Below, one piece after another: positions 8,586-17,219 of a stretch of 64,000 nucleotides of DNA; position 1 is the stretch's first letter; every line of letters begins with the position of its first letter. The notes beneath the pieces are model-generated. The model had not been told where the DNA came from. It ran no database searches and was given only the letters and a program-made list of their open reading frames with translations. Position numbers and translations under genes: made by a program. The DNA comes from Micromonospora sp. WMMD1102 (lineage in GTDB: Bacteria > Actinomycetota > Actinomycetes > Mycobacteriales > Micromonosporaceae), in NCBI RefSeq assembly GCF_029626265.1, contig NZ_JARUBN010000001.1, forward strand, positions 8,497,001 through 8,561,000, written 5' to 3'.

Positions 8586-9140
8586 TTAGACCTCGGCCGA
8601 GCGATAGCGCAGCCAGACCACTCCGGATCGATAAGATGTCGTCGCGATCAGTTGCAGACGGATTGGCCCGACACCTTCGAGGATCCGCGGCCCGTCCGGC
8701 CAGACGTTCGGACTCACCCAGAACCAGAATTCGTCAACCAAGCCGTGCCGCGCGAGGGTGTGCGCCAGCTCTCCGCAACCAGTGATGATCAGGTTGCCGG
8801 TGTGCTCTTTCTTCAGCCTGGCGACGGCTTTTGTGACCTCATCCTCTATCAGCGTGGCATTCCATGCCAGCGGTCCCTCGACCGTCCGCGAAGCGACGTA
8901 CTTCGGCATGCCGTTGATCCGCTCCGCGTAGTAGCCCATCGTGGGGTCCTCGCCGAGGTGCGGCCAGACGGCAGCCAGACCTTCGTAGGTCTTGCGGCCG
9001 AGTAGCAGCGCGTCGGCCAGGATCAGCTGCTCGAGGCCGGCGCCGCCGCTGTCAGCGTCGAGCTCGAGCCAATTCTCGGGTGTAGGCGCTTCAAAGGCGC
9101 TGTTGGCGCTGACCGAGTTGTGAATGATGACCTTACCCAT
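8586..9140 (-). CDS. Dihydrofolate reductase-fold family protein (paralogue of 272-835)
   Basis: A 184-residue reductase-fold protein that is visibly the same family as the protein at 272-835. They share MGKVI, WLELDADSG, LGRKTYEGLAAVWPHLGE, GPLAWNA, HTGNLI, GCGELA and VWPDGPRIL. The start ATG 9140 has a clear GGAGG about nine bases upstream and fixes the family N-terminus at MGKV. It is in opposite orientation to its paralogue, and the two bracket the SARP and LuxR regulators, so a local duplication or rearrangement is plausible. It is probably a soluble NADPH-dependent reductase of unknown substrate. The 280 bases between it and the LuxR gene hold nothing recognisable. Confidence 0.85.
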   Translation of the reverse strand: MGKVIIHNSVSANSAFEAPTPENWLELDADSGGAGLEQLILADALLLGRKTYEGLAAVWPHLGEDPTMGYYAERINGMPKYVASRTVEGPLAWNATLIEDEVTKAVARLKKEHTGNLIITGCGELAHTLARHGLVDEFWFWVSPNVWPDGPRILEGVGPIRLQLIATTSYRSGVVWLRYRSAEV

Positions 9141-9339
9141 GCCGTTGCCTCCGGTTGGGACGACGGCCGGCCCTCTGCCGGCGTGCCACGTGAAGGTCGA
9201 GTTGGAGCGATGGCGCCCTCGTCGACCGCGTCCCGATCAGCTTCGGGGCCGCGGCGACGACGGACATCCGTGGTCGCCCCCTATCCATTGCCTATTGAGC
9301 ACCCATCGAAGGCCAGGGCTGGAGCTGCGCCGGACTGAC

Positions 9340-9770
9340 GTCGGGTTTGCGAGTCGTCTCGATGCCGCGATGCAACGCCATAGACCAGCCGATCCAGGAG
9401 GAGCTCTTCCGCATCTGGATCGACGCCGACCGAAGCTCAGCGGGAGCCCACGACACCCGGGGCGGCGTCGGCGGATCCAGGACCGGCCGGTGCTGAGCGA
9501 AATCCTCTTCGTGTTGCGTACCGGTATCCAGTGGGAGTTGTCCCCAACAGCTTGGCTTCGGGGACCCGGGATGACGTGCTGGAATCACCTGGAGGAGTGG
9601 AGCCGGGCTGGGGGTGTGGCAGCGGTTGCACGAGCTGTTGCTGGCGGAGCTGGCGGCAGATGGCAAGCTCGACTGGTCCCGCGCCTTGATCGACTCCGCC
9701 CATGTCCGAGCGGCGCGGCGTGGCCCAAGAGCGGCCCGAGCAGGTTGCGTCCACGGGAGTGGTGTACGAC
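9340..9770 (+). pseudogene. IS5-family transposase 5' part, frameshifted
   Basis: Residues such as RPVLSEILFVLRTGIQWELS, GPGMTCWNHLEEW and, in a second frame, VWQRLHELLLAELAADGKLD and WSRALIDSAHVRA match the N-terminal half of IS5-family (IS427/IS1031-like) transposases. The switch of frame near 9600, and a second near 9450 at the beginning, show that it is not translatable. The C-terminal half with the last catalytic residues is missing. The sequence is followed within 100 bases by the start of an IS256 transposase, so several elements have landed in the same spot. No full inverted repeat was found for this piece. Confidence 0.65.
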
Positions 9771-9956
9771 ATGCCTGGTAGCGGGCGTGTCGTGGAGTAG
9801 AAGACGGCCATCGTGAGGATCCCTTGAGACGGCTAAGTCAAGATCAAAGGAGAGCACCACGATGGCCGCACCCGAGCCTACCGACCCCGCCGGCTTCCTC
9901 CGTGAGCACCTCGCGTCCGGGTCACCGGACCTGCTACGAGACATGGTGAGCCCTTC

Positions 9957-10366
9957 TCATCGTGAGTCTCGGCTGGTCTGGACGTGATGTAGGACGAGGA
10001 TGGCCTGGACGATCGCGGTGGCGCGTCGAGGGCAGCAGCGGAGCTTGGTCAGGACTTTCCAGAAATCGCGTACGCGAGCTGGCCGATGCGGCGTACGGCC
10101 GTGTTCAGGTCCTCGGCGTGCGCCGCGAGCAGGTCGATGGCTTCCCGGACGTACCGCCAGGCCGTGGTGACGCTGACCGCGAAGCCGGAAGTCAGACGGA
10201 TGATGGTGTCACCGTTGCGAAGATGGGCCAGGGCGAGCAGGGCCTGCCGTCCGGCGTCGAGGCGCCACCACCGGCCCCGGCGTCGAGTGCGTTCGGCGCG
10301 GATCAGGTTGGCCAGGTGGCTCAGGGTGCGGCTGGACAGGGCGATCGTAGACGGGTAAGACAGCAC
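9957..10366 (-). pseudogene. Deletion-fused IS5-family transposase inside the nested element
   Basis: GTG 10366 starts LSYPSTIALSSRTLSHLANL, then WWRLDAGRQALLALAHLRNG and VTTAWRYVREAIDLLA, the HTH-bearing N-terminus of DDE_Tnp_4-type transposases. In this frame it stops at 10049. In the next frame the C-terminus follows at once: WKVLTKLRCCPRRATAIVQA, ILVLHHV and stop at 9957. In intact relatives about 120-150 residues with the DDE triad separate these parts, so a deletion of roughly 400 bases has fused them out of frame. Confidence 0.75.
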
Positions 10367-10425
10367 AGCGAGGCTCCCGGTTGGGGCATCGGATCTTGGT
10401 CGACTGCTGTCTTACCGGGAGCCTC
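10355..10425. promoter_or_regulatory. Interleaved inverted repeats over the transposase start
   Basis: Arm A (10355-10365) is complementary to A' (10405-10415) and arm B (10370-10381) to B' (10414-10425). The order A-B-A'-B' is that of an H-type pseudoknot or of two mutually exclusive hairpins. The transposase start codon (GTG, 10366-10364 on the minus strand) lies in or next to arm A, so the structure could limit translation of the transposase. The pairing is read directly from the sequence; its function is inferred. Confidence 0.45.
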
Positions 10426-10745
10426 GTCCTATGTCGACACCGACTCCCCGCCATATCCACCGTGACCAGGCCCATCACGATGAAAAGGGCTCGGTGAAGA
10501 CGTTCGCGGAGGCGTTGATGTCCGCCGAGGCGGACGCGATCTGCGGCGCCCCGTACGGGCAGCGCAGCGATGAACGCGTCAACTCCCGCAACGGCTACCG
10601 GAGCCGGGAGTGGGACACCGGGCCGGGACGATGGAGCTGGCGATCCCGAAGCTACGCCAGGGTTCGTACTTCCCGGACTGGCTGCTGCACACCGCCGCCG
10701 GCGGCATCCGTGGCACCCGTGACCTGCTCGGCGGACGGTGGTGAC

Positions 10746-11049
10746 CGGTGCCGATGATCCGTCGGCCATTCATCCTGCTGCCGCATTCGTACGCACGGGA
10801 GAGTGTCATACCTCTCCTTCAGTTCACTGACCGCTACAGTGTCGACCCGGACGCTCAGACAGGATGGCCGAGACCGCCCGCGACACGGCGCTGCGGCGTT
10901 GCCTGGTCTGGAACTCACACGGCCGAAGGGCATCTGGGAGGAAGGGCCTTCCGGCGCAGCGCCTCGAGGACGTGCGTAGGACGGGTACCGCGGGAATCTG
11001 TTCAAGAGCACGACACAAAACCATCAACGTTTCTGGTTAGGAGAACTCT
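10746..11049. other. Intergenic region upstream of the oxidoreductase
   Basis: I find no convincing gene in these 304 bases. Short frames on both strands look non-coding. The segment CACTGACCGCTACAGTGTCGA contains a small dyad (ACTG...CAGT, 10827-10841) that could belong to a promoter. GGTTAGGAGAA at 11035-11045 is the ribosome binding site of the next gene. Confidence 0.3.
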
Positions 11050-11928
11050 ATGAGCACGTTCGGCGCACCTGTGGTCACCGTCCTGGGTACTGGGGTGATC
11101 GGTTTCCCGGTGGCCCGGAATCTCGCGGTCAAGGGGTTCACCGTTCGAGCCTGGAATCGCACGCGAGGCAAAGCCGAGGCGTTGGCGGAGCACGGCGTCC
11201 GAGTGGCCGACACGCCGGCCGACGCGGTTGAGGGCGCAGACGTCGTGGTGACCCTCCTTAGGGACGGCCCCGTCGTGTCGGACATCATCAAGGTGGCCGA
11301 GCCGCGCATGGGCGACGGCGTCGTCTGGGTGCAGATGAGCACCGTGGGCGAGGACGTCGACAGCCTCGCCGCGTTCGCCGCGGAGCGAGGCTTGGTGTTC
11401 GTCGACGCACCCGTGCAGGGCACCCGCCAACCCGCGGAGAATGCCGAGCTCGTGGTGATGGCGGCGGGCCCGGAGGCCGTGCGGCCGCGGGTGCAACCGC
11501 TGTTCGACGCCATCGGCAAGCGCACCCTCTGGGTCGGCGACGACGGCGCGTCCGGCGCCGCGAGCAGGCTCAAGCTGGTGCTCAACACCTGGGTGCTCGC
11601 GTTGACGCACGGGGTAGGCGAGGCGCTCGCGCTGGCTAGGGCGCTGGACGTCGACCCGGCCCACTTCGTCGACGTTGTCACCGGCGGCCCGATGGACAAC
11701 GGCTACTTCCAGCTGAAGTCCAAGGTCATCCTTGCTGGGGATTTCACCCCCACCTTCACCGTGGACAACGCCGAGAAGGACGCCCGGCTGGTGCTCGCCG
11801 CCGCCGAGCGCGCGGGCGTACGGATGGACCTGGTCGGCGCCGGACGGGCCAGGTTCGTGCGCGCATCCGCACAGGGGCACGGCGGTAAGGACATGGCTGC
11901 AGGCTATTTCGCCAGCTTCATCGACTGA
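11050..11928 (+). CDS. NAD(P)-dependent oxidoreductase, 3-hydroxyisobutyrate dehydrogenase family
   Basis: This 292-residue protein has a beta-hydroxyacid dehydrogenase layout. Residues 1-160 form a Rossmann NAD(P)-binding domain starting VTVLGTGVIGFPVARNLAVK with WNRTRGKAEAL after the second strand, characteristic of NADP(H)-preferring members. Substrate-binding VDAPVQGTRQPAE replaces the usual DAPVSGG. Residues 165-290 are the helical domain with SRLKLVLNTWV, in which the Lys is the likely catalytic base, and FTPTFTVDNAEKDARL. ATG 11050 has AGGAGA nine bases upstream. Family members reduce or oxidise small hydroxyacids, and a subset reduce imines. The exact substrate is not predictable. It sits alone between two blocks of IS debris. 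Confidence 0.85.
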   Translation: MSTFGAPVVTVLGTGVIGFPVARNLAVKGFTVRAWNRTRGKAEALAEHGVRVADTPADAVEGADVVVTLLRDGPVVSDIIKVAEPRMGDGVVWVQMSTVGEDVDSLAAFAAERGLVFVDAPVQGTRQPAENAELVVMAAGPEAVRPRVQPLFDAIGKRTLWVGDDGASGAASRLKLVLNTWVLALTHGVGEALALARALDVDPAHFVDVVTGGPMDNGYFQLKSKVILAGDFTPTFTVDNAEKDARLVLAAAERAGVRMDLVGAGRARFVRASAQGHGGKDMAAGYFASFID

Positions 11929-12119
11929 AGGCGTTTCCGAGGCATGCCGTCGACTCGCTTCCACACCGTCGGGCTGCCACTCGACCTCGACTGTTGCCGC
12001 ATGCTGGGCTCACTCGATGTGGAAGGTTTGCGTCCGTCCTGTGCAACGGAGCCGACTGCCCTTTCCCTCGTAGCGTGGAGGCCAGAACCTGAGGGATAGA
12101 GGTTCATGGCTGGGACGAG

Positions 12120-12479
12120 AAGGCAGTGAGGCCGCTGTTCAACTGGCCGAGGATGAGCGGGCGGAGTTGGCCCGACTGCGGCGGGAGAAGGCCGAGCTGG
12201 CGATGGAGCGTGATGTCCTCAAGCGATCCCCGTGGTCCTGTGGGTCAAGGAAGCGACGGGCCGATGAGCGCGGTGGCCTGCCGTGCGTTGGGGGTGTCCG
12301 AGTCATGGTTCTACAAGTGGCGTGACCGTCCGCCGGCCCGCCGCGGCGACCGACGTGCCCGGCTGGCGGCCGCGGTCGGGAAGGTCTTCGACGAGTCGGG
12401 CGGCACCTGTGGCAGCCCGCGTATCGGGATCGAGCTGCGCGAGCAGGGTTGGCAGGTCTCCGACAACACGATCGCGTAG
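12120..12479 (+). pseudogene. IS3-family OrfA/OrfB junction fragment
   Basis: One frame gives LAEDERAELARLRREKAELAM and ERDVLKRS, the leucine-zipper C-terminus of an IS3-family OrfA. An overlapping frame gives MSAVACRALGVSESWFYKWRD, GGTCGSPRIGIELREQGWQV and SDNTIA, the N-terminus of OrfB (HTH_21 region). The OrfB frame stops at 12479 and its integrase core is missing. The OrfA/OrfB frame offset is normal for this family, which expresses the transposase by frameshifting. The truncation shows the copy is dead. Confidence 0.7.
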
Positions 12480-12564
12480 CTCGATCCCGATTCCGGTATG
12501 GCCGCCCAGGTCAGGATCATCAGGGGCTGCAACAGTTCGTGACGACCTCCACGTCGGATACCCG

Positions 12565-12697
12565 GCGGTGCGGATGCGGCTCGCGGCCCGGGCGGTCGAG
12601 ATGGTCGGGCCGGCGGCGTGGGCGGTCGATGACACCGGCTTCCCGAAGGACGGCAAGGGCTCCCCCGGGGTGGCCAGACAGTACTCCGGCACTCCAC
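12565..12697 (+). pseudogene. IS701-type transposase fragment
   Basis: The frame reads AAWAVDDTGFPKDGKGSPGV then ARQYSGT, which is the conserved first catalytic-Asp block of IS701/IS4-type DDE transposases (VIDDTGFPKKG..S.GVARQY). Only about 40 residues are present. At about 12697 the homology jumps without spacer into an unrelated IS5-type transposase, so the junction is recombinational. Confidence 0.6.
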
Positions 12698-12698
12698 G

Positions 12699-13081
12699 AA
12701 CCTGCAGGTCGCCATCGACGCCCACACCCGCCTCGTCGTGGCCCTCGGCGCCCCGCAACCCGGCAACCGCAACGACACGATCGTCTACCGGACCAGTGGC
12801 ATCGACCAGAAGTTGGCCGGACGGCCGGTCATGACCGATGGCGCCTACCGCGGCAACCCTGAGGTGATGATCCCGTAGCGCAAGCCCGCCGACGGCAGCG
12901 AGCTACCCGACTGGAAGACGGACCTGAACAGGCAGCACCGCACCGTCCGAGCGCAGGTCAAACACGCCCTGGCCAGGATGAAGTGCTTCAAGATCCTCGG
13001 CGACTACCGCCGCGCCGCCCGCACATTGCCCGACATCGCTTCCGGCACTGCCCACCTCCACAACGTCATCCTGGCGTGGTG
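12699..13081 (+). pseudogene. IS5-family (IS112-like) transposase 3' fragment
   Basis: The translation NLQVAIDAHTRLVVALG, QPGNRNDTIVYRTSGIDQKL, AGRPVMTDGAYRGNPEVMIP and QVKHALARMKCFKILGDYRR matches the C-terminal half of IS112-like IS5 transposases, including the second catalytic Asp (MTDGAYRG). A TAG in place of the usual Tyr codon after VMIP at about 12876 breaks the frame, which otherwise runs to TGA 13079-13081. The 5' half is replaced by the IS701 piece. Confidence 0.7.
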
Positions 13082-13423
13082 ACACCAGCACCGTTGCGGG
13101 CAACGCCATCACCGAGTTGCGAGACATCCTTTAGTTAGGCACGGGATCCGTGCAGGGCCCGTAGCGCATAGGTGGCGGCCACGGATGTCCCTGCCACGGC
13201 TGCGGTGACAACCTCGACTTGACCACGCGTCCGGCTCCGTAGCACGGGTGCGTCTCGGAACCTGGAAGGCGTCTCGGTGATATCTGGGTACATCCCGCGA
13301 ACTCCTGGAGGGATGTTCCACCGCCGCCGGCGTTCCGAGGACGCCCGTCAGAGACCCGTCAGGGCGCTACCGCTGACGCGCCGCGGAGGTCGACGCACGC
13401 TTCGAAACAGGAAGGAACCAACC
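13082..13423. other. Intergenic region upstream of the MFS gene
   Basis: No gene is supported here. The frame of the MFS protein is open back to 13277 but reads as Arg-rich non-coding sequence. A strong AGGAAGGA at 13409-13416 precedes GTG 13424. Confidence 0.4.
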
Positions 13424-15028
13424 GTGGCAACAGGAATCGCCGGGCGGTCCGGCGGTAGAGCGGGACGACGGGAGTACCTCGGTTTGGCCGTGCTAGGCCT
13501 GCCCACGGTACTGATCGCGCTCGATATGAGCGTGCTGTACCTCGCCGTACCGCATCTGACCGAGGACCTGGGCGCGTCGGCCCTTCAGCAGTTGTGGATC
13601 ACGGACATCTACGGGTTCGTGGTCTCCGGCTTTCTCATCATGATGGGCTCGCTGGGTGACCGGATCGGCCGCAGACGGCTGCTGCTGATCGGCGCTGCGT
13701 TGTTCGCGGTGATGTCAATCGTGGCAGCCTTGTCGTCCAGCCCAGAGATGCTCATCGCGGCCAGGGCGGGGCTCGGCGTCGCCGGTGCGACGCTGATGCC
13801 GTCGACCATGACACTGCTGCGCAGCATGTTCACCGACCCGGCCCAGTATATGAAAGCGATCGGCGTATGGATGGCTTGCTTCATGGGCGGCATCGCCTTT
13901 GGCCCGGTCATCGGCGGCGTGCTCCTGCAGTATTTCTGGTGGGGCTCGGTGTTCCTGCTCGGTGTCCCGGTGATGGCGGTGCTGCTGCTGTTCGGCCCGC
14001 GGCTGCTGCCGGAGTACCGGAACCCTGACGCTGGGCCGCTCGACGTGGTCAGCGCCCTCTTCTCTTTGGCCACCGTCCTGCCGATCATCTACGGGCTCAA
14101 GGAGTTGGTGCAGCACGGCGCCGGCCCGGTGCAGTTCCTCGCGCTCACGATTGGCGTATCCGTCGGTGTGCTGTTTGTGCGCCGGCAGCGGGTGCTGGCC
14201 GTGCCGATGCTCGAACTGAGTCTGTTCGGCAACCGCACCTTCAGGTCGGCCATCACCATGGTGGTCTTCGGCGGAGTCATGGCCGGCACGAACTTCTTTG
14301 TGTACCAGTACCTGCAGACGGTGCAAGGCCTGGAACCGTTGCCCGCAGCGCTGTGGCTGCTGCCGTCGTCGATCACCATCATCGTCGGGTTGAATATCGC
14401 GCCGCGGCTTGGGCAGCGGATCCGGCCGGCGTACGTCATCGCCGCCGGGCTGATCGTCGTGACGATCGGGTATTTGGTGCTGGCCCAGGCTGGTGACGGC
14501 CCCAGCGGCTTGGCCGTCCTGATAACCGGGCTCGTCATCTCGGGCGTCGGCATCGGGCCGATGGGTGCGCTGGGCGCCGGCCTCGCGCTCGGCTCCGTAC
14601 CGATGGACAAGGCCGGCTCGGCTGCGAGCACGAATCAGGTCGCCGGCGACTTCGGCATCGCGATGGGGGTCGCACTGATCGGCGTGGTGGGCACGACTGT
14701 CTATCAGGATCAGGTTGCCGATCGGCTCCCGGCCGACCTGCCGGCCTCCGCCGCGAACTCGGCGCGAGAGAGCGTCGCCGGCGCGTTGTCGGTCAGTCCT
14801 CAGCTCGGCGAGCCGCTTCGCGGCCAGCTTATCGAGACCGCGCAGGCAGCGTTCACCACGGCAATGCACTATGCCGCGTTCGGCAGTGCGCTCGTCGCCG
14901 TGCTGCTGGCGATCCTAGCCGTCACGACCCTGCGGCATGTGCCGCCAACCGGTGGTGCCCCGGTCGCCGACGCCTCGCCAGAAGAAGCTCCGGCGACCCC
15001 GGCGGCAGCGATCAGCAACGCTGAGTGA
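13424..15028 (+). CDS. MFS drug exporter, DHA2/EmrB-QacA family (14 TM)
   Basis: A 534-residue integral membrane exporter. The N-terminal half shows LDMSVLYLAVPHLTEDLGAS (family motif around TM1), the inter-helix motif GSLGDRIGRRRLL (motif A) after TM2, and a GVAGATLMPSTMTLLR helix typical of 14-TM DHA2 drug:H+ antiporters. About 14 hydrophobic segments can be counted to near residue 505, followed by an Ala/Pro-rich cytoplasmic tail. GTG 13424 was chosen because a strong AGGAAGGA lies upstream; the longer open frame from 13277 adds only Arg-rich sequence. It is isolated between IS debris and the lanthipeptide locus. It may export a small drug-like molecule. A role in the lanthipeptide pathway cannot be shown, since LanT is the dedicated exporter. 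Confidence 0.85.
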   Translation: MATGIAGRSGGRAGRREYLGLAVLGLPTVLIALDMSVLYLAVPHLTEDLGASALQQLWITDIYGFVVSGFLIMMGSLGDRIGRRRLLLIGAALFAVMSIVAALSSSPEMLIAARAGLGVAGATLMPSTMTLLRSMFTDPAQYMKAIGVWMACFMGGIAFGPVIGGVLLQYFWWGSVFLLGVPVMAVLLLFGPRLLPEYRNPDAGPLDVVSALFSLATVLPIIYGLKELVQHGAGPVQFLALTIGVSVGVLFVRRQRVLAVPMLELSLFGNRTFRSAITMVVFGGVMAGTNFFVYQYLQTVQGLEPLPAALWLLPSSITIIVGLNIAPRLGQRIRPAYVIAAGLIVVTIGYLVLAQAGDGPSGLAVLITGLVISGVGIGPMGALGAGLALGSVPMDKAGSAASTNQVAGDFGIAMGVALIGVVGTTVYQDQVADRLPADLPASAANSARESVAGALSVSPQLGEPLRGQLIETAQAAFTTAMHYAAFGSALVAVLLAILAVTTLRHVPPTGGAPVADASPEEAPATPAAAISNAE

Positions 15029-15715
15029 CGTGACGCGTCTCTTGCTCGGGGTGCAACTAATCCGTACACAGTGGAGATGACGGTGGCAGCGCCAACGCAT
15101 TCGTTCAATCGAATCCGTTGGCGGGCCTCCCGCGCCTTGCCGCTACGGTCCTGGGCCAAGACGCGATGCACCCACCCTCTCCAGCACGCTCGACGTACGT
15201 GGGTCGCCGCGGACACCGAAGACATCCGCGCCGAGCTGAAACGCCTGGTCAACCGCCAGATCCTGACCGAAGCCCAACCGGGGCTTGTTCACCCCCACAC
15301 AGAAACAGACATACCTCTCCGACCGCCCTCACAGGTATGTGCAAGCGATCGAGCTGTGGCTGGTTCTCGATCACCGGCTATTGTGCACCGTTTGCCTGGA
15401 TCTTCGCGGTGGGCGGCCGGGCTCGGATCAGGGGATCGCCGCACCACGAGGGCGAGGACACCGGTCGGCACCGAGCCTGCCCTACCTGGCCGCGGCGGCC
15501 CCGAATGCCGAGCGGGCCCGACATCGGCAGACCGACCGCGACCACGGTCTGGCCCAGGTCGGCCGCGCCGGCGAGCGCAAGACCTAATCCAGGTACCGAA
15601 ATGCCGAGGAGCGGATGCTCGATGAGCTTCAGACACCGGCGGCCACAACATTGGAACCCAGGTGATGGTCCGCTCGGAGGTGGACGTGTGGCGCCGGCCG
15701 CACCAACCGGTGCCG
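15029..15715. other. Gene-poor segment with a degenerate HTH-like scrap
   Basis: In the plus strand around 15200-15300 one frame reads DTEDIRAELKRLVNRQILTE then AQPGLFT, which looks like the end of a small winged-helix protein often found near actinomycete mobile elements. It has no intact start and breaks immediately. The remaining sequence up to the lanC stop at 15716 has no recognisable content. Confidence 0.3.
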
Positions 15716-17056
15716 TCAGGCGACGAGCAGAGCGGCGTCCCACCCGGTGACCGGCTTGGTGCCGGAGAGGTAGGAGTGCAGGGCCAAGGCGATTCCGGCT
15801 GCGCCGTCGAGGTAGCCCGGTGTGTCGACTGGCTCGGCGCCCGGACGAGCCGCTCTAAAGGCGAACGGCGCCTGCGGGTCGTAGTTGTCGACGATCCTGG
15901 CGACGACCTGGGATGCACCCTCTACTATCGACCGATCCCCGGCGTCGATACCGATAAGTCGGGTCAGGTGGAGCAGGCCGGCCCAGCCGTGACACAGACC
16001 CGCGTCGATCACCCCGTGGTCGGCGTCGAGGTTCGCCAGCAGGCTCCGGGTCGACTCCTCGGCGACCGCCGTCCAGTCCGCGCGTCCGAGAGCCAGGCCG
16101 GCCAGCTGGATCGCCCTGGCCACGCCGGGCGCGCCGTAGCACCATGCCGATCGTGCCCGGGGCAGCGATGCTGGTCGGCGCTGGAGATTCGCCAGTGAAA
16201 GCACGGCAGGCCAGTACCGCCCGGCGACGTCGGGCTCGCGCCATACCAGGAGCCAATCCACAATCCGGGCGATCGCCTCATCCTGGCCCGGTACCCGCAC
16301 GCCGGCGCGCCAGGCCAGGGACAGCAGCGCTAGGGGCCCGCAGATGCCGTGCGCGAGCCCCAGGTTCGCGTGCCCCTCGTCGCCTTCGTCGTCGGTGAGC
16401 ATGGCCAGGTAGCGTCCGTGGCCGACCCACCAACCCGGCAACCGCGGATCGCCACCGGTCGGCGGCTGGGCCAAGGCGGTGAGATAACTGAGTATGGCGG
16501 TCAGGGCGGGCAGCGGCTCGACGCCTCGGCGCAGCAGGTAACGACCGATGCCGGTAGCGCCGGCGACGACGTCGTACGCGTCGAAGGTGGTGCCTGGGGT
16601 CGCGGACCGGATCCGGGCCAGCTCAGGCCGTAGCCGGACGGGGATCCGGGCTGCGACCCGCCGATCGATGCTCTGGAGCGCTGGCCGGAAGTCGTCGTGC
16701 ACGTCCACGAGGCTGGACGTGGCAAACGCGAACGCGATCGGCCCGACATGCAGCCCGGGCGGTGGTGCGGGACCGGCCGCCATCGTCTCGGCGATCGGGG
16801 CCAGACAGGCGAGGGCTGCCCGGTCGTAAGCATCGTCGGTGTGTCGCAGCTCCGCGAAGAGCAGCGCCAGGCCGGGATATCCCGTGGCCAGAGATGGCCC
16901 GTACCAAGCCGGCCGGGACGCACCATCGCGCTGCGTGCGGGCACTGTCGGCCGCGGCCATCCGGGCTGCGACGGCGGTCGGATCACGAAGCCGACCGGCG
17001 ATGTCGGCAACGATCGCGGCGGCGGCGGTCGTGATGTCGGTCTGACTGTCTGTCAC
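15716..17056 (-). CDS. Stand-alone lanthionine cyclase, LanC-like
   Basis: A 446-residue alpha/alpha-toroid protein of the LanC family. LanC cyclases use a zinc ion, bound by Cys, Cys and His, to activate peptide Cys thiols for addition to dehydrated Ser/Thr. All three ligands are present: SAWCYGAPG (C306) and GLCHGWAG (C355, H356). The 49-residue spacing compares with 46 in NisC (C284/C330/H331). The toroid Gly motifs ATGYPGLALL, GATGIGRYLL, NLGLAHGICGPLALL and YLDGAAGIALAL are also present. The start ATG 17056 faces the precursor gene across a 163-bp gap. No LanB dehydratase gene exists in the window. The cyclase is therefore likely to act on a peptide dehydrated by the two LanM proteins, whose own cyclase sites look defective. 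Confidence 0.9.
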   Translation of the reverse strand: MTDSQTDITTAAAAIVADIAGRLRDPTAVAARMAAADSARTQRDGASRPAWYGPSLATGYPGLALLFAELRHTDDAYDRAALACLAPIAETMAAGPAPPPGLHVGPIAFAFATSSLVDVHDDFRPALQSIDRRVAARIPVRLRPELARIRSATPGTTFDAYDVVAGATGIGRYLLRRGVEPLPALTAILSYLTALAQPPTGGDPRLPGWWVGHGRYLAMLTDDEGDEGHANLGLAHGICGPLALLSLAWRAGVRVPGQDEAIARIVDWLLVWREPDVAGRYWPAVLSLANLQRRPASLPRARSAWCYGAPGVARAIQLAGLALGRADWTAVAEESTRSLLANLDADHGVIDAGLCHGWAGLLHLTRLIGIDAGDRSIVEGASQVVARIVDNYDPQAPFAFRAARPGAEPVDTPGYLDGAAGIALALHSYLSGTKPVTGWDAALLVA

Positions 17057-17219
17057 GCCGGGCGATGCTAGTCACTGAGCCGGATAACCGACAAGCGATC
17101 CGTTGGCATCCAGCGGGGGCCGCGCCGCCCGAAGCGCCGAGAAGTCGTTCTGAAACCGGCAACTGTTCTACTAGCCGACGCACGTGAGACCCGCGTACAT
17201 CCGAGATAGGGAGGTTGGA
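17057..17219. promoter_or_regulatory. Divergent lanC / lanA promoter region
   Basis: This 163-bp gap separates the divergently transcribed cyclase and precursor genes and must hold both promoters. I cannot assign -35/-10 elements with confidence. AGGGAGG at 17206-17212 is the precursor gene's ribosome binding site. No regulator gene is adjacent. Confidence 0.5.

Larger units (their letters stand above)
9948..10492. mobile_element. 545-bp internally deleted IS5-family element with TIRs and 3-bp target duplication
   Basis: The left end GAGCCCTTCTCATCGTGA (9948-9965) and the inverted right end (10475-10492) match at 17 of 18 positions. GGT flanks both ends (9945-9947 and 10493-10495), the 3-bp duplication expected of some IS5 groups. 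Inside, the minus strand carries the first 100 or so codons of a transposase joined to its last 36 codons, with the catalytic middle deleted. The element therefore cannot move by itself but could be mobilised by a full-length relative. It interrupts the IS256 gene described above. Confidence 0.8.
9862..10745 (+). pseudogene. IS256-family transposase N-terminus, interrupted by a nested element
   Basis: ATG 9862 follows a good AAAGGAGA and begins PTDPAGFLREHLASGSPDLL, a typical N-terminus for the actinomycete IS256 (mutator) family. The frame stops being IS256-like at 9947 and resumes at 10496 as KTFAEALMSAEADAICGAP and RVNSRNGYRSREWDT. Removing 9948-10492 plus one copy of GGT rejoins the two halves in frame as DMVKTFAEAL, so the gap is an insertion. 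After about 10617 the frame shifts again (MELAIPKLRQGSYFPDWLL in another frame) and the gene decays by 10745; the catalytic domain is absent. Confidence 0.75.

Noticed and set aside
13424..15028. MFS exporter as part of the lanthipeptide pathway
   Set aside because: It is on the opposite strand from lanC with 690 bp of debris between, and LanT already provides leader cleavage and export.
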